Source: Microbacterium ginsengisoli (GTDB lineage Bacteria > Actinomycetota > Actinomycetes > Actinomycetales > Microbacteriaceae). From it: 64,000 bases of DNA. How positions within the stretch are numbered: the first letter of the stretch is position 1; each line of letters starts with the position of its first letter. Location: assembly GCF_000956535.1 (NCBI RefSeq), contig NZ_JYIY01000073.1, positions 81,069-145,068 of the forward strand, in the 5' to 3' direction. The notes under the pieces were generated by a model that saw only the letters and a program-made list of their open reading frames with translations, was not told the DNA's origin and did not search any database. The position numbers and the translations under genes are program-made. Shown piece by piece: positions 16,565 through 26,300 of this stretch.

Positions 16565-17929
16565 TCAGACGACCTGTGCGGCGTGCTCGGCGCGGAACTC
16601 CGCCTCGAGCTCCCGGCGGATGCGGACGGCGAACTGCGACTCGTCGAGCTCGACGTCGTCCCACGAGACCGTCTGGTCCTTCGGCACGTCGCGGATGAGC
16701 TTCGCCCCGTGCGCGAGGCCGAGCGGCAGCGCGTTCTTGGCGAGCGACGTGGCCGCCGGCGCGAGCTTGCCGAAGACGGTGAAGCCACCCTCGCCGTCGA
16801 GACGGTCGCCGGCGCGGAGGTCCTTCTTGGCGGTCGTGACGACGTCGCCGCGGAAGCCGGTCGGCGAGCCGGTGGCCTCGCCGCGCACGACGGCCGACGC
16901 GATGCTGACACCGAGCTCGAGACCGATCATGTGGTACGGCCGGTAGAGCGAGGCGTAGCGACCGGTCGCGTCGGTGTGCACACCGTACTCGGCGAAGCAC
17001 TGCACGCCGTAGTCGCTGATGGCCTCGAAGGTGACGTAGACGCCCCAGCGCAGGTTGTCGGGCACCTCGGTGCCGTCGCGGTACATGCTCGAGGCGATCT
17101 CGACGGTGCGGCGGCGGGTCAGGCTGCCCCCCGGGTACGTGTTCTCGCGGAACACGGTGGGCAGGTCGTCCTTGGAGGCCGCGGGGAAGAGGAGGCCCTC
17201 CTCCTGGGGCAGCAGTCCCGTGCCGTTGGCGACGGCGGCCATCTCGATCGCGGACTTGGTGCCGTCGAGGAAGGAGTTGAACATCTGCGGGTTGTAGTCG
17301 CCCGAAGCGAGCTGCTCGTCGGTGAAGCCGTAGTAGTTCCACACCGTGTCGGGCGTCGAGTAGTTGTACTCGGGCAGGTACTTCGTGCCCTTGCCCGCCG
17401 CGACGACGTCGAAGCCGACGGTGCGGCACCAGTCGACGAGCTCGCAGATGAGGGCCGGCTGGTCGCCGTAGGCCATCGAGTACACGACGCCCGCGGCCTG
17501 TGCGCGACGCTGCAGGAGCGGCCCGACCATGCAGTCCGCCTCGACGTTGACCATGATCACGTGCTTGCCGTTGTCGATGGCGGTGACCGCGTGGTAGGTG
17601 CCGTAGAGCGGGTTGCCGGTGATCTCGAGAATGACCTCGACGGCCGGGTGGGTGATGAGCGTGTCGGCGCTGTCGATGACGGCGGTGCCGCCGGTGCGCA
17701 CGGCCTCATCCAGCGTCGCCGCCGAGTAGCGCTCGGGCGCCCAGCCGGTGCGCGCGAGCGCGGCCTTGGCCTTGGGCACGTTGATGTCGGCGACACCGAC
17801 CACGTGGATGTTGGCCGCCTTGTTCGCCTGCGTGAGGAACATCGACGAGAACTTGCCGGCACCGATCACGCCGACCCGGATGGGGCCGAAGGCGGCGGTG
17901 CGCGCCTGCATCAGCGAGTAGAGGTTCAC
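16565..17929 (-). CDS. COG4091-type NAD(P)-dependent oxidoreductase with C-terminal SAF domain
   Basis: A 454-residue protein. The N-terminal Rossmann fold has IRVGVIGAGKFSSMFLTQANK (given in part), followed by the homoserine-dehydrogenase-like catalytic half. A SAF domain lies at the C-terminus (about 350-440: DLRAGDRLDGEGGFTVFGKL, LPLGLAHGAKL). Relatives are called predicted homoserine dehydrogenases; one branch, the Brucella DRL protein, was shown to act as a deoxyxylulose-phosphate reductoisomerase. Here it is first in an operon with a sugar-acid kinase and symporter, so a catabolic polyol-acid or ketoacid role seems likelier. GTG at 17929 is chosen because AAGGAAG lies eight bases upstream; ATG at 17911 is an alternative. 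Confidence 0.8.
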   Translation of the reverse strand: MNLYSLMQARTAAFGPIRVGVIGAGKFSSMFLTQANKAANIHVVGVADINVPKAKAALARTGWAPERYSAATLDEAVRTGGTAVIDSADTLITHPAVEVILEITGNPLYGTYHAVTAIDNGKHVIMVNVEADCMVGPLLQRRAQAAGVVYSMAYGDQPALICELVDWCRTVGFDVVAAGKGTKYLPEYNYSTPDTVWNYYGFTDEQLASGDYNPQMFNSFLDGTKSAIEMAAVANGTGLLPQEEGLLFPAASKDDLPTVFRENTYPGGSLTRRRTVEIASSMYRDGTEVPDNLRWGVYVTFEAISDYGVQCFAEYGVHTDATGRYASLYRPYHMIGLELGVSIASAVVRGEATGSPTGFRGDVVTTAKKDLRAGDRLDGEGGFTVFGKLAPAATSLAKNALPLGLAHGAKLIRDVPKDQTVSWDDVELDESQFAVRIRRELEAEFRAEHAAQVV

Positions 17930-17981
17930 GGAACCCACTTCCTTGTCTCCGTGGAGTGCGACGCATCCACCTTTGGTTTGT

Positions 17982-18000
17982 TGGTCAGTTGGTCTGACCA
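17982..18000. promoter_or_regulatory. FadR/GntR-type operator of the sugar-acid operon
   Basis: TGGTCTGACCA (17990-18000) is a perfect 11-bp dyad that fits the FadR-subfamily consensus TNGTNNNACNA. A second half-site TGGTCAG (17982-17988) makes a wider inverted repeat with CTGACCA (17994-18000). It lies just downstream of the minus-strand -10, where bound repressor would block transcription of the operon. Confidence 0.7.
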
Positions 18001-18014
18001 TTGTCGCGAGAGCA

Positions 18015-18044
18015 ATATTCACCGACACCGGGCATCGATGTCAA
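18015..18044 (-). promoter_or_regulatory. Promoter of the sugar-acid operon
   Basis: On the minus strand a consensus -35 TTGACA (plus-strand 18039-18044) is followed after 18 bases by GAATAT (plus-strand 18015-18020) as the -10. The mRNA would start close to the operator at 17982-18000. Confidence 0.55.
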
Positions 18045-18164
18045 GCCGGACTTTCCGAGCGACGGGATGCCGCGGCTCGACGGTCGAGCAGTGCTCCCGC
18101 CGCAGGCCCCGGCGTGCGGAGCGCGCGCGACGTCACGGAGTCAGCGCGTCGTCGCCCGGTCGCG

Positions 18165-19334
18165 TCAGCGCGTCGCGGCCTTCGCCTCGACCACACGCCG
18201 AGCCGCGGCATCCACCACCTGGGCGAAGCCCGGGTCGGCCTGCGCCTTCGCGGTCACGGCCTGCACCATCGCGGGAAGCACCGACGGATTGCTCGAGACG
18301 AGCACGATGTCGACGCCCGCGGCGATCGCGAGCACGGCGCGATCCCCCGGGCTCCACGCCTGCACCTGTGCGGCGGCCGAGAGGTCGTCGGTGATGACGA
18401 CTCCATCGAACCCCACCTGGGTGCGCAGGAGGGAGAGCACGGCCGGTGAGAACGCCGCCGGCGCCGATGGGTCGATGCGCTGGTAGATCGCCGTCGACAC
18501 CATCACGAGGGACGGGCCGGCGGCGGTCAGGCCGCGATAGACGTCGACGTCCGGCGAGGTGGGCCCGACGACCGTGTCGGTCACCCCCGAGGAGGTGTCC
18601 GTGTTCGGCCCCACGTGGCCCAGGCCGGGGAAGTGCTTGAACGTGGGCAGCACGCCCGCCGCCCGCATACCCGCGGCGAACGCACCCGCCCCCGCGGCGA
18701 CCGCCGACTCGCTGTAGCCGTACTGACGCGACATGGCGCCGATCGGCGAGTTCGAGGGCGCCGTCTGCGGGCTCGTCACGATGTCGGCGACCGGAGCGAG
18801 GTTGACATTCACGCCGGCGGCCGCGAGTTCCCTGCCCCAGTCCGTGGCCGATGCCCGCAGCTGAGCACCCTGCTGGGCCTGGGTCAGTGCCGTCGGGATG
18901 CGGTCGAACCCGGGACCGGAGAGCACCTGGACGTCACCGCCCTCCTGGTCGGTCGCGACCCACAGACGTGGCGAGCCGGCGGGAAGGCGCGAGGTGAATG
19001 CCGCGACGACCGTCGCGGTCGCCTGCACACCCGCGGATGACCGGCCGTGCAGGAAGATCCCGCCGAGCTCGCCTCGCTCGACATCGGCGACCAGGGCGGG
19101 GTCGGCCGCTGTCGCCGCGGTTCCCGCCATGAAGAGCTGGCCGACCTTCTGCGCCAGCGTCATCCCCGCGATCGGATCGACGGTCGGGGTCGGCGTGGGG
19201 GTCGGCGCCGGCGCGGTGCGCGTCGGCGTCGGTGACGCGGACTCGCCGCCCTTCTCGTGCAGCCCGCCGCATCCGGCCAGCGCGAGCACGCCGATCAGCG
19301 CGATGGCGACCGTGGTCATCCTTCTCGTCCCCAT
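18165..19334 (-). CDS. Glycoside hydrolase family 3 lipoprotein (beta-N-acetylhexosaminidase-like)
   Basis: A 389-residue exported lipoprotein. A signal peptide ends in lipobox LAGC (Cys at about residue 22), then comes a Ser/Thr/Pro linker (about 30-52), then a single GH3 barrel. Landmarks are MTLAQKVGQLFMAG, ATDQEGGDVQ, FKHFPGLGHVGPNTDTS (substrate-binding KH and H-x-D loop) and the nucleophile in VVITDDLSAAA. This domain set matches NagZ-type enzymes that remove N-acetylglucosamine from peptidoglycan or glycans. ATG at 19334 follows GACGAT by six bases; ATG at 19319 is an alternative. Confidence 0.87.
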   Translation of the reverse strand: MGTRRMTTVAIALIGVLALAGCGGLHEKGGESASPTPTRTAPAPTPTPTPTVDPIAGMTLAQKVGQLFMAGTAATAADPALVADVERGELGGIFLHGRSSAGVQATATVVAAFTSRLPAGSPRLWVATDQEGGDVQVLSGPGFDRIPTALTQAQQGAQLRASATDWGRELAAAGVNVNLAPVADIVTSPQTAPSNSPIGAMSRQYGYSESAVAAGAGAFAAGMRAAGVLPTFKHFPGLGHVGPNTDTSSGVTDTVVGPTSPDVDVYRGLTAAGPSLVMVSTAIYQRIDPSAPAAFSPAVLSLLRTQVGFDGVVITDDLSAAAQVQAWSPGDRAVLAIAAGVDIVLVSSNPSVLPAMVQAVTAKAQADPGFAQVVDAAARRVVEAKAATR

Positions 19335-19346
19335 GCCTCCATCGTC
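19335..19346 (-). promoter_or_regulatory. Possible leaderless -10 box of the GH3 lipoprotein
   Basis: Minus-strand GACGAT (plus-strand 19341-19346) is six bases before the ATG. The hexamer is a weak -10 match. Confidence 0.35.
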
Positions 19347-19367
19347 CCGCGCGCGCCGTACGCGCGG
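19347..19367 (-). terminator. Hairpin downstream of the Ski2-like helicase gene
   Basis: CCGCGCG (19347-19353) pairs with CGCGCGG (19361-19367) around seven bases, 28 bases after the helicase stop. No T-run. Confidence 0.4.
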
Positions 19368-19394
19368 AAGCCCCGGGGCGGCATCGCCGGCGTG

Positions 19395-21905
19395 CTAGAG
19401 CCGCAGCAGCTCGGTGACCCTCACGACGGCAGCACCCTCGTCGACGGATGCCGCGAGGTCGACTTCCCCACGGATGCGCCAATCGTGGTCGCCGGCGGGG
19501 TCGTCGATCGTCTGCTCGACCCGCCATATTCCGTTCGCGGAATCCGACTCGTCGATCGCGCAGTAGACGGGCGCGCGGGCCGCGCCGCCGGTGGGGATGT
19601 CGTCGTGCTCGGCGAAGTACCGGTCGAGGAAGGCGGGCCAGTCGACATCCGGATCGAGCTCCGCGAGCTCGTCGTCGCGCTCGAGCGCGGCCAGCTGCAC
19701 CCGACGGAACAGCTCGTTGCGCACCAGCACGGTGAACGCGCGCCTGTTGGCGACGACCGACGGGGGCGCGGGCGGCACCACCGGGGCATCCGGATCGCCC
19801 GTCGGGTTCACGAGCTGCTCCCACTCGTCGACGAGGCTCGAGTCGACCTGTCGCACGAGCTCGCCGAGCCACGCGATCACGTCGAGCAGCTGCTCGGTGC
19901 GCGCGTCGGCCGGAACAGTCTGGCGGATCGCCCGGTACGCGTCGCTGAGGTAGCGCAGCACGAGTCCCTCGCTGCGGCCGAGCTGGTACCACGACACGAA
20001 CTCGGCGAACGAGAACGCCCGCTCGTACATGTCGCGCACGACGGCCTTCGGACGCAGCTCGAAGTCACGCACCCACGGCTGGCTCGACGCGAAGACCTCG
20101 AACGACTGGGCGAGCAGCTCGGCGAGCGGCTTCGGGTAGGTGATCTCCTCGAGCGCCGCCATGCGCTCGTCGTAGTCGAGACCGTCGCGCTTCATCGCCG
20201 CGACCGCCTCGCCGCGCGCCCGGAACTCCTGCTGGCCGAGGACCGCACGCGGGTCGTCGAGCGTCGCCTCGATCACGCTCACGACGTCGAGCGCGTAGTG
20301 CCCGGTGCCGGCGCCGCCGGGGGCGTCCGACGGGTCGAGCAGATCGATGGCGGCGAGCGCGAAAGGCGAGAGCGGCTGGTTCAGGGCGAAGTTCGGCTGC
20401 AGGTCGACCGTGAGTCGGATGTCCCCCTCCCCCGTCACCTCGACGATGCCGGCCTGCCGCAGCGTGCGGAAGATCGCGAGGGCACGGCGGGCGAGTTCGT
20501 ACCGGCGCGGCTGGGGCTCATGGTTGTCGAAGACGAGCGAGCGCACGTCGGCGAACACGTCGCCACCCCGCGCGATCACGTTGATGAGCATCGCCGCCGT
20601 CAGCTGCAGCTGCGGCACGAGCGCCTCGGGCGCGGCATCCCGGATGCGCTCGAAGGAGGTCTCGCTCCACGAGACGAAGCCCGCCGCGGGCTTCTTGCGC
20701 ACGATCTTGCGCAGCTTCGCCGGGTCGTCACCCGCCTTGCGGGCCGCCTCGGTGTTCTCGATCTCGTGCTCGGGTGCCATCACGACGACGTTGCCGTACG
20801 GGTCGAAGCCGGCCCGGCCCGCGCGCCCGGCGACCTGGTGGAACTCCCGGGCGGTGAGCTGCCGCATCCGCGTGCCGTCGTACTTCGAGAGCGCGGTGAT
20901 CAGCACCGTGCGGATGGGCACGTTGATACCCACACCCAGGGTGTCGGTGCCGCAGATCACCCGCAGGAGTCCCCGCTGGGCGAGTGTCTCGACGAGCCGC
21001 CGATACCGCGGCAGCATGCCGGCGTGGTGCACGCCGATACCCGCGCGGACGAGACGCGACAGGGTGCGCCCGAAGGCCGTCGTGAACCGGAAGCCGCCGA
21101 TCGCCTCCGCGATGCGGTCGCGGTGCTCGCGGCTCGCGACCTTGATGCTCGCGAGCGCCTGCGCGCGCTCCATCGCCTGCGCCTGCGAGAAGTGCACGAT
21201 GTACACCGGCGTCTCGGCCTCGTCGAGAAGCCCCTGCACGACCTCCTGCACGGGCGTGCGGGCGTACGAGAAGTGCAGCGGCACGGGACGGGTTATCCCG
21301 GTCACCTCTGTCGTCACCCGGCCGGTGCGTCGGGTGAGGTCGTCGGCGATCGCCGTCACGTCGCCGAGGGTCGCCGACATCAGCAGGAACTGCGCCCGCG
21401 GCAGCAGAAGCAGCGGCACCTGCCACGCCCACCCGCGGTCGGGGTCGCCGTAGAAGTGGAACTCGTCCATCACGACCTGGCCGACATCGGCGGCGGCCCC
21501 CTCGCGGAGGGCGAGGTTCGCGAGGATCTCCGCCGTGCAGCAGACGATCGGCGCATCCGGGTTCACCGACGAGTCGCCCGTGACCATGCCGACGTGCTCG
21601 GGCCCGAAGATCTCGACGAGCGCGAAGAACTTCTCGCTCACGAGGGCCTTGATGGGCGCCGTGTAGTAGGTGCGCTCCCCGCGGGAGAGGGATGCCGCGT
21701 GGGCGGCGACCGCGACGAGCGACTTCCCCGTGCCGGTCGGGGTCGCGAGTACGACGTTCGCTCCGGAGACGAGCTCGATCACGGCCTCGTCCTGGGCGGG
21801 GTAGAGTGCGAACCCGCGGTCGGCGGCCCATGCGACGAACGCGTCGTACAGACGATCGGGGTCACCCGCGGCCGCGCGGGCGGCATCGACGAGCGGGGTG
21901 GTCAC
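19395..21905 (-). CDS. Ski2-like DEAD/DEAH-box helicase with DUF3516-type C-terminus
   Basis: An 836-residue superfamily 2 helicase. The N-terminal RecA domain has Walker A ATPTGTGKS and the box-II variant MDEFHFY, then LMSATLGD. The second RecA domain has VIYGTDTLGVGIN-like VICGTDTLGVGIN and QVAGRAGRAGFD. The C-terminal 350 residues match the actinobacterial DUF3516 extension seen in Ski2/Mtr4-like helicases, which suggests RNA unwinding or surveillance. The GTG start at 21905 is chosen because CAGACT lies six bases upstream and homology starts at PLVDAARAAAGDPDRLYDAF. An upstream extension of the frame overlaps the divergent GNAT gene and is rejected. Confidence 0.85.
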   Translation of the reverse strand: MTTPLVDAARAAAGDPDRLYDAFVAWAADRGFALYPAQDEAVIELVSGANVVLATPTGTGKSLVAVAAHAASLSRGERTYYTAPIKALVSEKFFALVEIFGPEHVGMVTGDSSVNPDAPIVCCTAEILANLALREGAAADVGQVVMDEFHFYGDPDRGWAWQVPLLLLPRAQFLLMSATLGDVTAIADDLTRRTGRVTTEVTGITRPVPLHFSYARTPVQEVVQGLLDEAETPVYIVHFSQAQAMERAQALASIKVASREHRDRIAEAIGGFRFTTAFGRTLSRLVRAGIGVHHAGMLPRYRRLVETLAQRGLLRVICGTDTLGVGINVPIRTVLITALSKYDGTRMRQLTAREFHQVAGRAGRAGFDPYGNVVVMAPEHEIENTEAARKAGDDPAKLRKIVRKKPAAGFVSWSETSFERIRDAAPEALVPQLQLTAAMLINVIARGGDVFADVRSLVFDNHEPQPRRYELARRALAIFRTLRQAGIVEVTGEGDIRLTVDLQPNFALNQPLSPFALAAIDLLDPSDAPGGAGTGHYALDVVSVIEATLDDPRAVLGQQEFRARGEAVAAMKRDGLDYDERMAALEEITYPKPLAELLAQSFEVFASSQPWVRDFELRPKAVVRDMYERAFSFAEFVSWYQLGRSEGLVLRYLSDAYRAIRQTVPADARTEQLLDVIAWLGELVRQVDSSLVDEWEQLVNPTGDPDAPVVPPAPPSVVANRRAFTVLVRNELFRRVQLAALERDDELAELDPDVDWPAFLDRYFAEHDDIPTGGAARAPVYCAIDESDSANGIWRVEQTIDDPAGDHDWRIRGEVDLAASVDEGAAVVRVTELLRL

Positions 21906-21978
21906 CCCTCGAGTCTGCCGCAGTCGCGGAACACGAGCCTCGCGGCCTACGTTGGACCTGTCGACGAGAGGATGCCGC

Positions 21979-22293
21979 ATGCCCCCGCAGGACGAGCAGA
22001 TCACCGTGACGCGCAACGATGAGGCCGGACGGTACGAGGTCACCGTCGACGGCGCGATCGCAGGGTTCACGGTGTTCGAGATCGACGACGACGGCCGCGC
22101 GGTCTATCCGCACACGGTGGTCGACCCGGCGTTCGGCGGTCGGGGACTCGGCTCGGTGCTCGTGAGCGCGGCCCTGGCCGACGAGGCCGCCCGCGGCACC
22201 ACGATCGTCCCTCTGTGCCCGTTCGTGGTGCGCTACCTCGAGCGGACAGAGGTCGCCGGTCTCGTGATCGCATGGCCCGAGGTGCGGTCATGA
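21979..22293 (+). CDS. GNAT-fold N-acetyltransferase, YjdJ-like short form
   Basis: A 104-residue minimal acetyltransferase. It has VTVDGAIAGFTVFEIDDDGR, HTVVDPAFGGRGLGSVLVSAAL (acetyl-CoA pyrophosphate loop variant) and VPLCPFVVRYLER, the layout of small YjdJ/NATD1-type proteins. Its acceptor is unknown. ATG at 21979 has GAGAGG eight bases upstream. The stop overlaps the pirin start (ATGA), so the two are co-translated. Confidence 0.85.
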   Translation: MPPQDEQITVTRNDEAGRYEVTVDGAIAGFTVFEIDDDGRAVYPHTVVDPAFGGRGLGSVLVSAALADEAARGTTIVPLCPFVVRYLERTEVAGLVIAWPEVRS

Positions 22294-23270
22294 CCGACGA
22301 CGAGACGGATGTCGCGGCATCCGTCCGACGCGTCGGACCCCGCGCGCTGGTGCTCGGCTCGCGCGATGTTCCGCTCGGCGGTGTGCGCGGCATGACCGTC
22401 ACCCGAGCGCTGCCGCAGCGGGATCTGCCGATGGTCGGCGCGTGGTGCTTCCTCGACCGATTCGGCCCGCAGACGACCACGATGCGCGTCGAACCCCATC
22501 CGCACATCGGGCTGCAGACCGTGACGTGGCCGTTCGAGGGCCGCGTGCGGCACCGCGACTCGGTCTCGAGCGACGTGGTCATCACGCGCGGACAGCTCAA
22601 CCTCATGACCGCGGGCGCCGGCGTCGCGCATTCGGAGTACTCGGTGGGCGACGGCCCGATCCCGCTCGACGCACTCCAGCTGTGGGTGGCGCTTCCCGAG
22701 GCGCGGCGGCACGGCGAGGCCGCGTTCGAACGTCACGACCGACTACCCGAAGTGACGCTCGCGGCGACCGTGGGGGAGCCCGCCGTCGGCTTGGTCGTGA
22801 TGGGGTCCTTCGCCGGAGTGACCTCGCCGGCCACCGCCTACAGCCCGCTCGTGGGCGCCGAGGTGCATCTTGCGCCGGGCTCGCGGGTCGCGTTGCCGGT
22901 GGATGCCGCGTGGGAGCACGCTGTTCTCGCCGTCGACGGCGATCTCGCCGTGCAGACCGACACGACGCCGGCGACCCCCGCGTCGCTCGGGGTGGGCGAC
23001 CTGATCTACCTCGGCACCGACCGGGACGAGATCGAGGTGAGCACCGACGGCGGCGCGACGCTGTTCCTGCTCGGTGGCGAGCCGTTCGAGGACGACATCG
23101 TGATGTGGTGGAACTTCGTCGCGCGCACGCACGAGGAGATCGTCGCCGCCCGGGACTCCTGGGAGGCGGGGGCCGAGCGCTTCGGCCGCGTCGTCGACCA
23201 CGGCGATGAGCGGATCCCGGCCCCGCCGCTGCCGGGTGTTCGGCTCACCACCCGGCGCCGCCGGGTCTGA
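22290..23270 (+). CDS. Pirin family protein
   Basis: A 326-residue bicupin. The N-terminal cupin carries the metal-ligand run PHPHIGLQTVTW and, further on, AGAGVAHSEYS, which supply the His/Glu ligands of pirins. The C-terminal cupin (about 190-300) is degenerate in metal ligands, as usual. Some pirins are quercetin 2,3-dioxygenases and others modulate metabolic enzymes. Coupled to the upstream GNAT gene by ATGA; the biological role is open. Confidence 0.9.
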   Translation: MTDDETDVAASVRRVGPRALVLGSRDVPLGGVRGMTVTRALPQRDLPMVGAWCFLDRFGPQTTTMRVEPHPHIGLQTVTWPFEGRVRHRDSVSSDVVITRGQLNLMTAGAGVAHSEYSVGDGPIPLDALQLWVALPEARRHGEAAFERHDRLPEVTLAATVGEPAVGLVVMGSFAGVTSPATAYSPLVGAEVHLAPGSRVALPVDAAWEHAVLAVDGDLAVQTDTTPATPASLGVGDLIYLGTDRDEIEVSTDGGATLFLLGGEPFEDDIVMWWNFVARTHEEIVAARDSWEAGAERFGRVVDHGDERIPAPPLPGVRLTTRRRRV

Positions 23271-23278
23271 CGAGCGCC

Positions 23279-23310
23279 GAGGGCGCCCCGGCCGGAGCCG
23301 AGACGCCCTC
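23279..23310. terminator. Bidirectional hairpin between pirin and subtilase genes
   Basis: GAGGGCG (23279-23285) pairs with CGCCCTC (23304-23310), with further GC pairing possible inside. It lies between two convergent stop codons. Confidence 0.45.
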
Positions 23311-23327
23311 GTCCACCTGGTCGGGTG

Positions 23328-26300
23328 TCAGAACACCAGGAACCCGGATGCCCCGAACGACCCGTCGAGCACCGCACTGCCGCCGTATTGGGCGACGATC
23401 ACGTGCACACCGCGGGACTGCTTCGGCAGGGTGATCGACGCCTTCCCGTCGGCGAGGTCGGCCGTGTAGGTCCGGCCGTCGACCCACACCGTGACGGCGC
23501 CGGTCGCCGCGGGACCGTGGGACGGCTTCACCGCGAGGTTCACCACGAAGGTGGTCGACGTGCGCCCGAGGTACGGGTTCACGGTGACGCTCAGCGACGA
23601 GGACGCCTTCACGACGACGCCGGCGCTGTCCGCCGTGCCGGCGTTGGGCGAGGAGGCGGCAGTCGCGGTCACCCTGACCGACAGCGTCGTGCCCGCGTCG
23701 GCCTTGGTGACCTTGTACGTCGTGCCGGTCGCGCCGTCGATCGGTGAGCCGTCGCGCAGCCACTGATAGGCGAGCGTCACGTCCGCGGGATTCCAGGTGC
23801 CGCCCGTCGCGGTGAGAATGCTGCCCACCTTCGGCGTGCCCGTGACGGTCGGCGGGGCGGTGGCGACCGGAGCGGCCGCACCGCTGTCGACCGTGAGCAC
23901 CGTCGTCGCCGCCGAATCGCCGTAGCGCACGATCCCGAAGTAGCGGGTGGACGCGTCGAGCCCCGACCAGCTGAGCCGGTAGGTCGCGGGCTGCCCGCTC
24001 GTCGTCGGCAGCGGGTCCGGCGAAGCGGTCAGCGAGCCGACACCCGCGCCGTCGCCGACGACCGCAGCCGTCGCGTCCCATGTGAACGGCGACGTGAAGG
24101 CATAGCGGTTGACCTGCACGAGGTAGGTGCCCGCCGTCGGCGCGATGAGCGCGACGGACTCGTCGGCCGACGACGTCGCCGATGACCAGTTCTCGTAATA
24201 ACGCCAGTCGGTCGGCGACACCACCCGGTAGACCGTCAGGTCGAGGTCGGACCCGGTGTCATCCGAGGAGTCGACGTCGAACCGGGCATACGTCGACCCC
24301 TGCGGGACATCCACCACCATGTAGGCGTTGTACTGGCCGTCCTCCTCCGAGAAGGTGTCCTGGTCACCGGAGTGACCGGGCACGGCGGGCAGGTCGGGGT
24401 CGGTCAGCAGAGTCGCCGGGGCGAGGCCGGAGACGCCGAGGTCGAGGTCGCCGGTCACCGCCGGAGTCACCGTCACGTCGGCGGTGCCCGAGATTCCTGT
24501 GCCGGACACCGATGCCGGGGCATCGACCGAGACCGGGTACACCGCGATCGGCGAGCGGGCGGCGTGCGTGCCACCCGTCCACGTCAGGAACCCGTGGGTC
24601 CACTTCTCGACGGGGGCGTCCGTGCGGGTCACCGTGATCTTCACGTCGGCCTTCTCGCCCGCCTTCAGGCTCACCGTCGACGGCGCGACCGTGACGTCGA
24701 AGCCGGGGAGGTCGACGTTCGCGGTGAACGTGGCGTCCTCGGTGGCCGTGATCGTGCGGGTCACCGTCTGCGAGCCGGCCAGCGAGCCGATCCCGATGGA
24801 GGCGAGGTTGAGGTCGCTCGCGTCGATCGGCGAGACGCCGAAGTCGTGCAGCCCGAGGCCCTGCAGGTAGGCCGCCCAGTCCGCCGGTCCGTTCAGGTAC
24901 AGCAGGCTCGGCGAGAAGTACGCGGTCGGGTCGACGTGGCCGGCGCCCTGCGTGAACGGATCGGTCACCGCGGCGCCCGCGGCATCCTTCGTGTCGTAGG
25001 CGGTCGTCATCATGGCCGACTTGATCTCGGCGGGCGTCGCGTTCGGTCGCTCACCGAGGTAGAGCGCCGCGAGCCCCGCGATGTGGGGCGCCGCCATCGA
25101 CGTGCCCGACAGGATGCCGAACGTGGGGTCGGCGCCCGGCGCGTTGTTCGTGGCCGCGAGGATCGCGACGCCGGGCGCCGAGATGTCGGGCTTGATGACG
25201 TCGCTGCCGTCGGCGAGCATCGGGCCACGGCTCGAGAATCCGGCAACCTGCGGGGTGGGCGTCTCGACGCCGGTCACGTTCTCGCCGATCAGGGTCGCCG
25301 TCGCGTCCGCCGTGCCGCGCACGTAGTCGAGCAGAGCCGCGCGATCGGTGTCGGGGAGGTGCACGGTCGGCACGCTGTGGAAGTCGTTGTCGAGCGAGCC
25401 CGGCGTGACGTTCACGAGGATCATGCCGATGCCGCCGGCCTCCTTGACCGCCTGCGACTTCTCGACGCGGGCGTTCGAACCGCGGTCGCAGACGACGATC
25501 TTGCCGGCGACCTTCGCCGGGTCGAGCGAGCCGAGGTAGCACAGCGGTGCGTTGGCGTTACCGGCGAGCGCCACGTCGCCGGAGTAGACGACGGGGCCGG
25601 TGACCCGCTCACCGAACGGAACACTCACCGAGGCGCCGGCCTTCTGGAAGCCGTTCGGCAGTTCGACGGTGCCCTCCCAGGTCGGGATGGTCGAGGCGGC
25701 GACGGTCGTGTACCAGGGCGATGCGTGGTCGGCGGTCGAGGCATCCGGTCCCGAATTGCCGGCGCTGACCGAGACGAACACGCCCGCGGCGGCCGCGTTG
25801 TAGAACGAGATGTCATCGGGCTGCAGAACGGATGTCGCCGACCCGCCGCCGATCGAGTAGTTGATGACGTCGACGCCGTCGGCCGTCGCCTGATCGATCG
25901 CGCCGAGCAGGTCGCTCAGGGCGCAGATGTCGTCGGTCGTGACGAGCGGATCGGGGCCGTCGTAGCAGGCCTTGTAGGCCGCGACCTTGGCGGCCGGGGC
26001 GACACCCGAGATCGCGCCGAAGTCGACGCCCTCCACGGTTGCGTCGACCCCGTTGTTGCCCGCAGCGGTCGAGGCCGTGTGGGAGCCGTGACCGGCGCCG
26101 TCGCGCGGCGACAGGTAGTCGTAGGCGAACGAGAACCCGGTGGCGGCGGCGCCCTCGCTGAAGTACTGCGCGCCGACGAGCTTGGTCGAGTACTGCGCGG
26201 CACTCCAGGCGTCCTTGCCGGCTCCCGGCTTGTCGACGACCGTGCTGCGGAACTCTCCGCCGTCGGACTTCTTGTAGACCACCTGCGTGACGGCGGCGCC

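Noticed and set aside
19257..22022. A 921-codon plus-strand open frame
   Set aside because: It is entirely antisense to the Ski2-like helicase, which has all its motifs; the composition is the Arg/Glu/His-rich shadow typical of GC-rich DNA.
22071..22606. A 179-codon minus-strand open frame opposite the GNAT and pirin starts
   Set aside because: It is Arg/Ser/Thr-rich with no motifs, while both plus-strand genes have family signatures, coupled starts and ribosome-binding sites.
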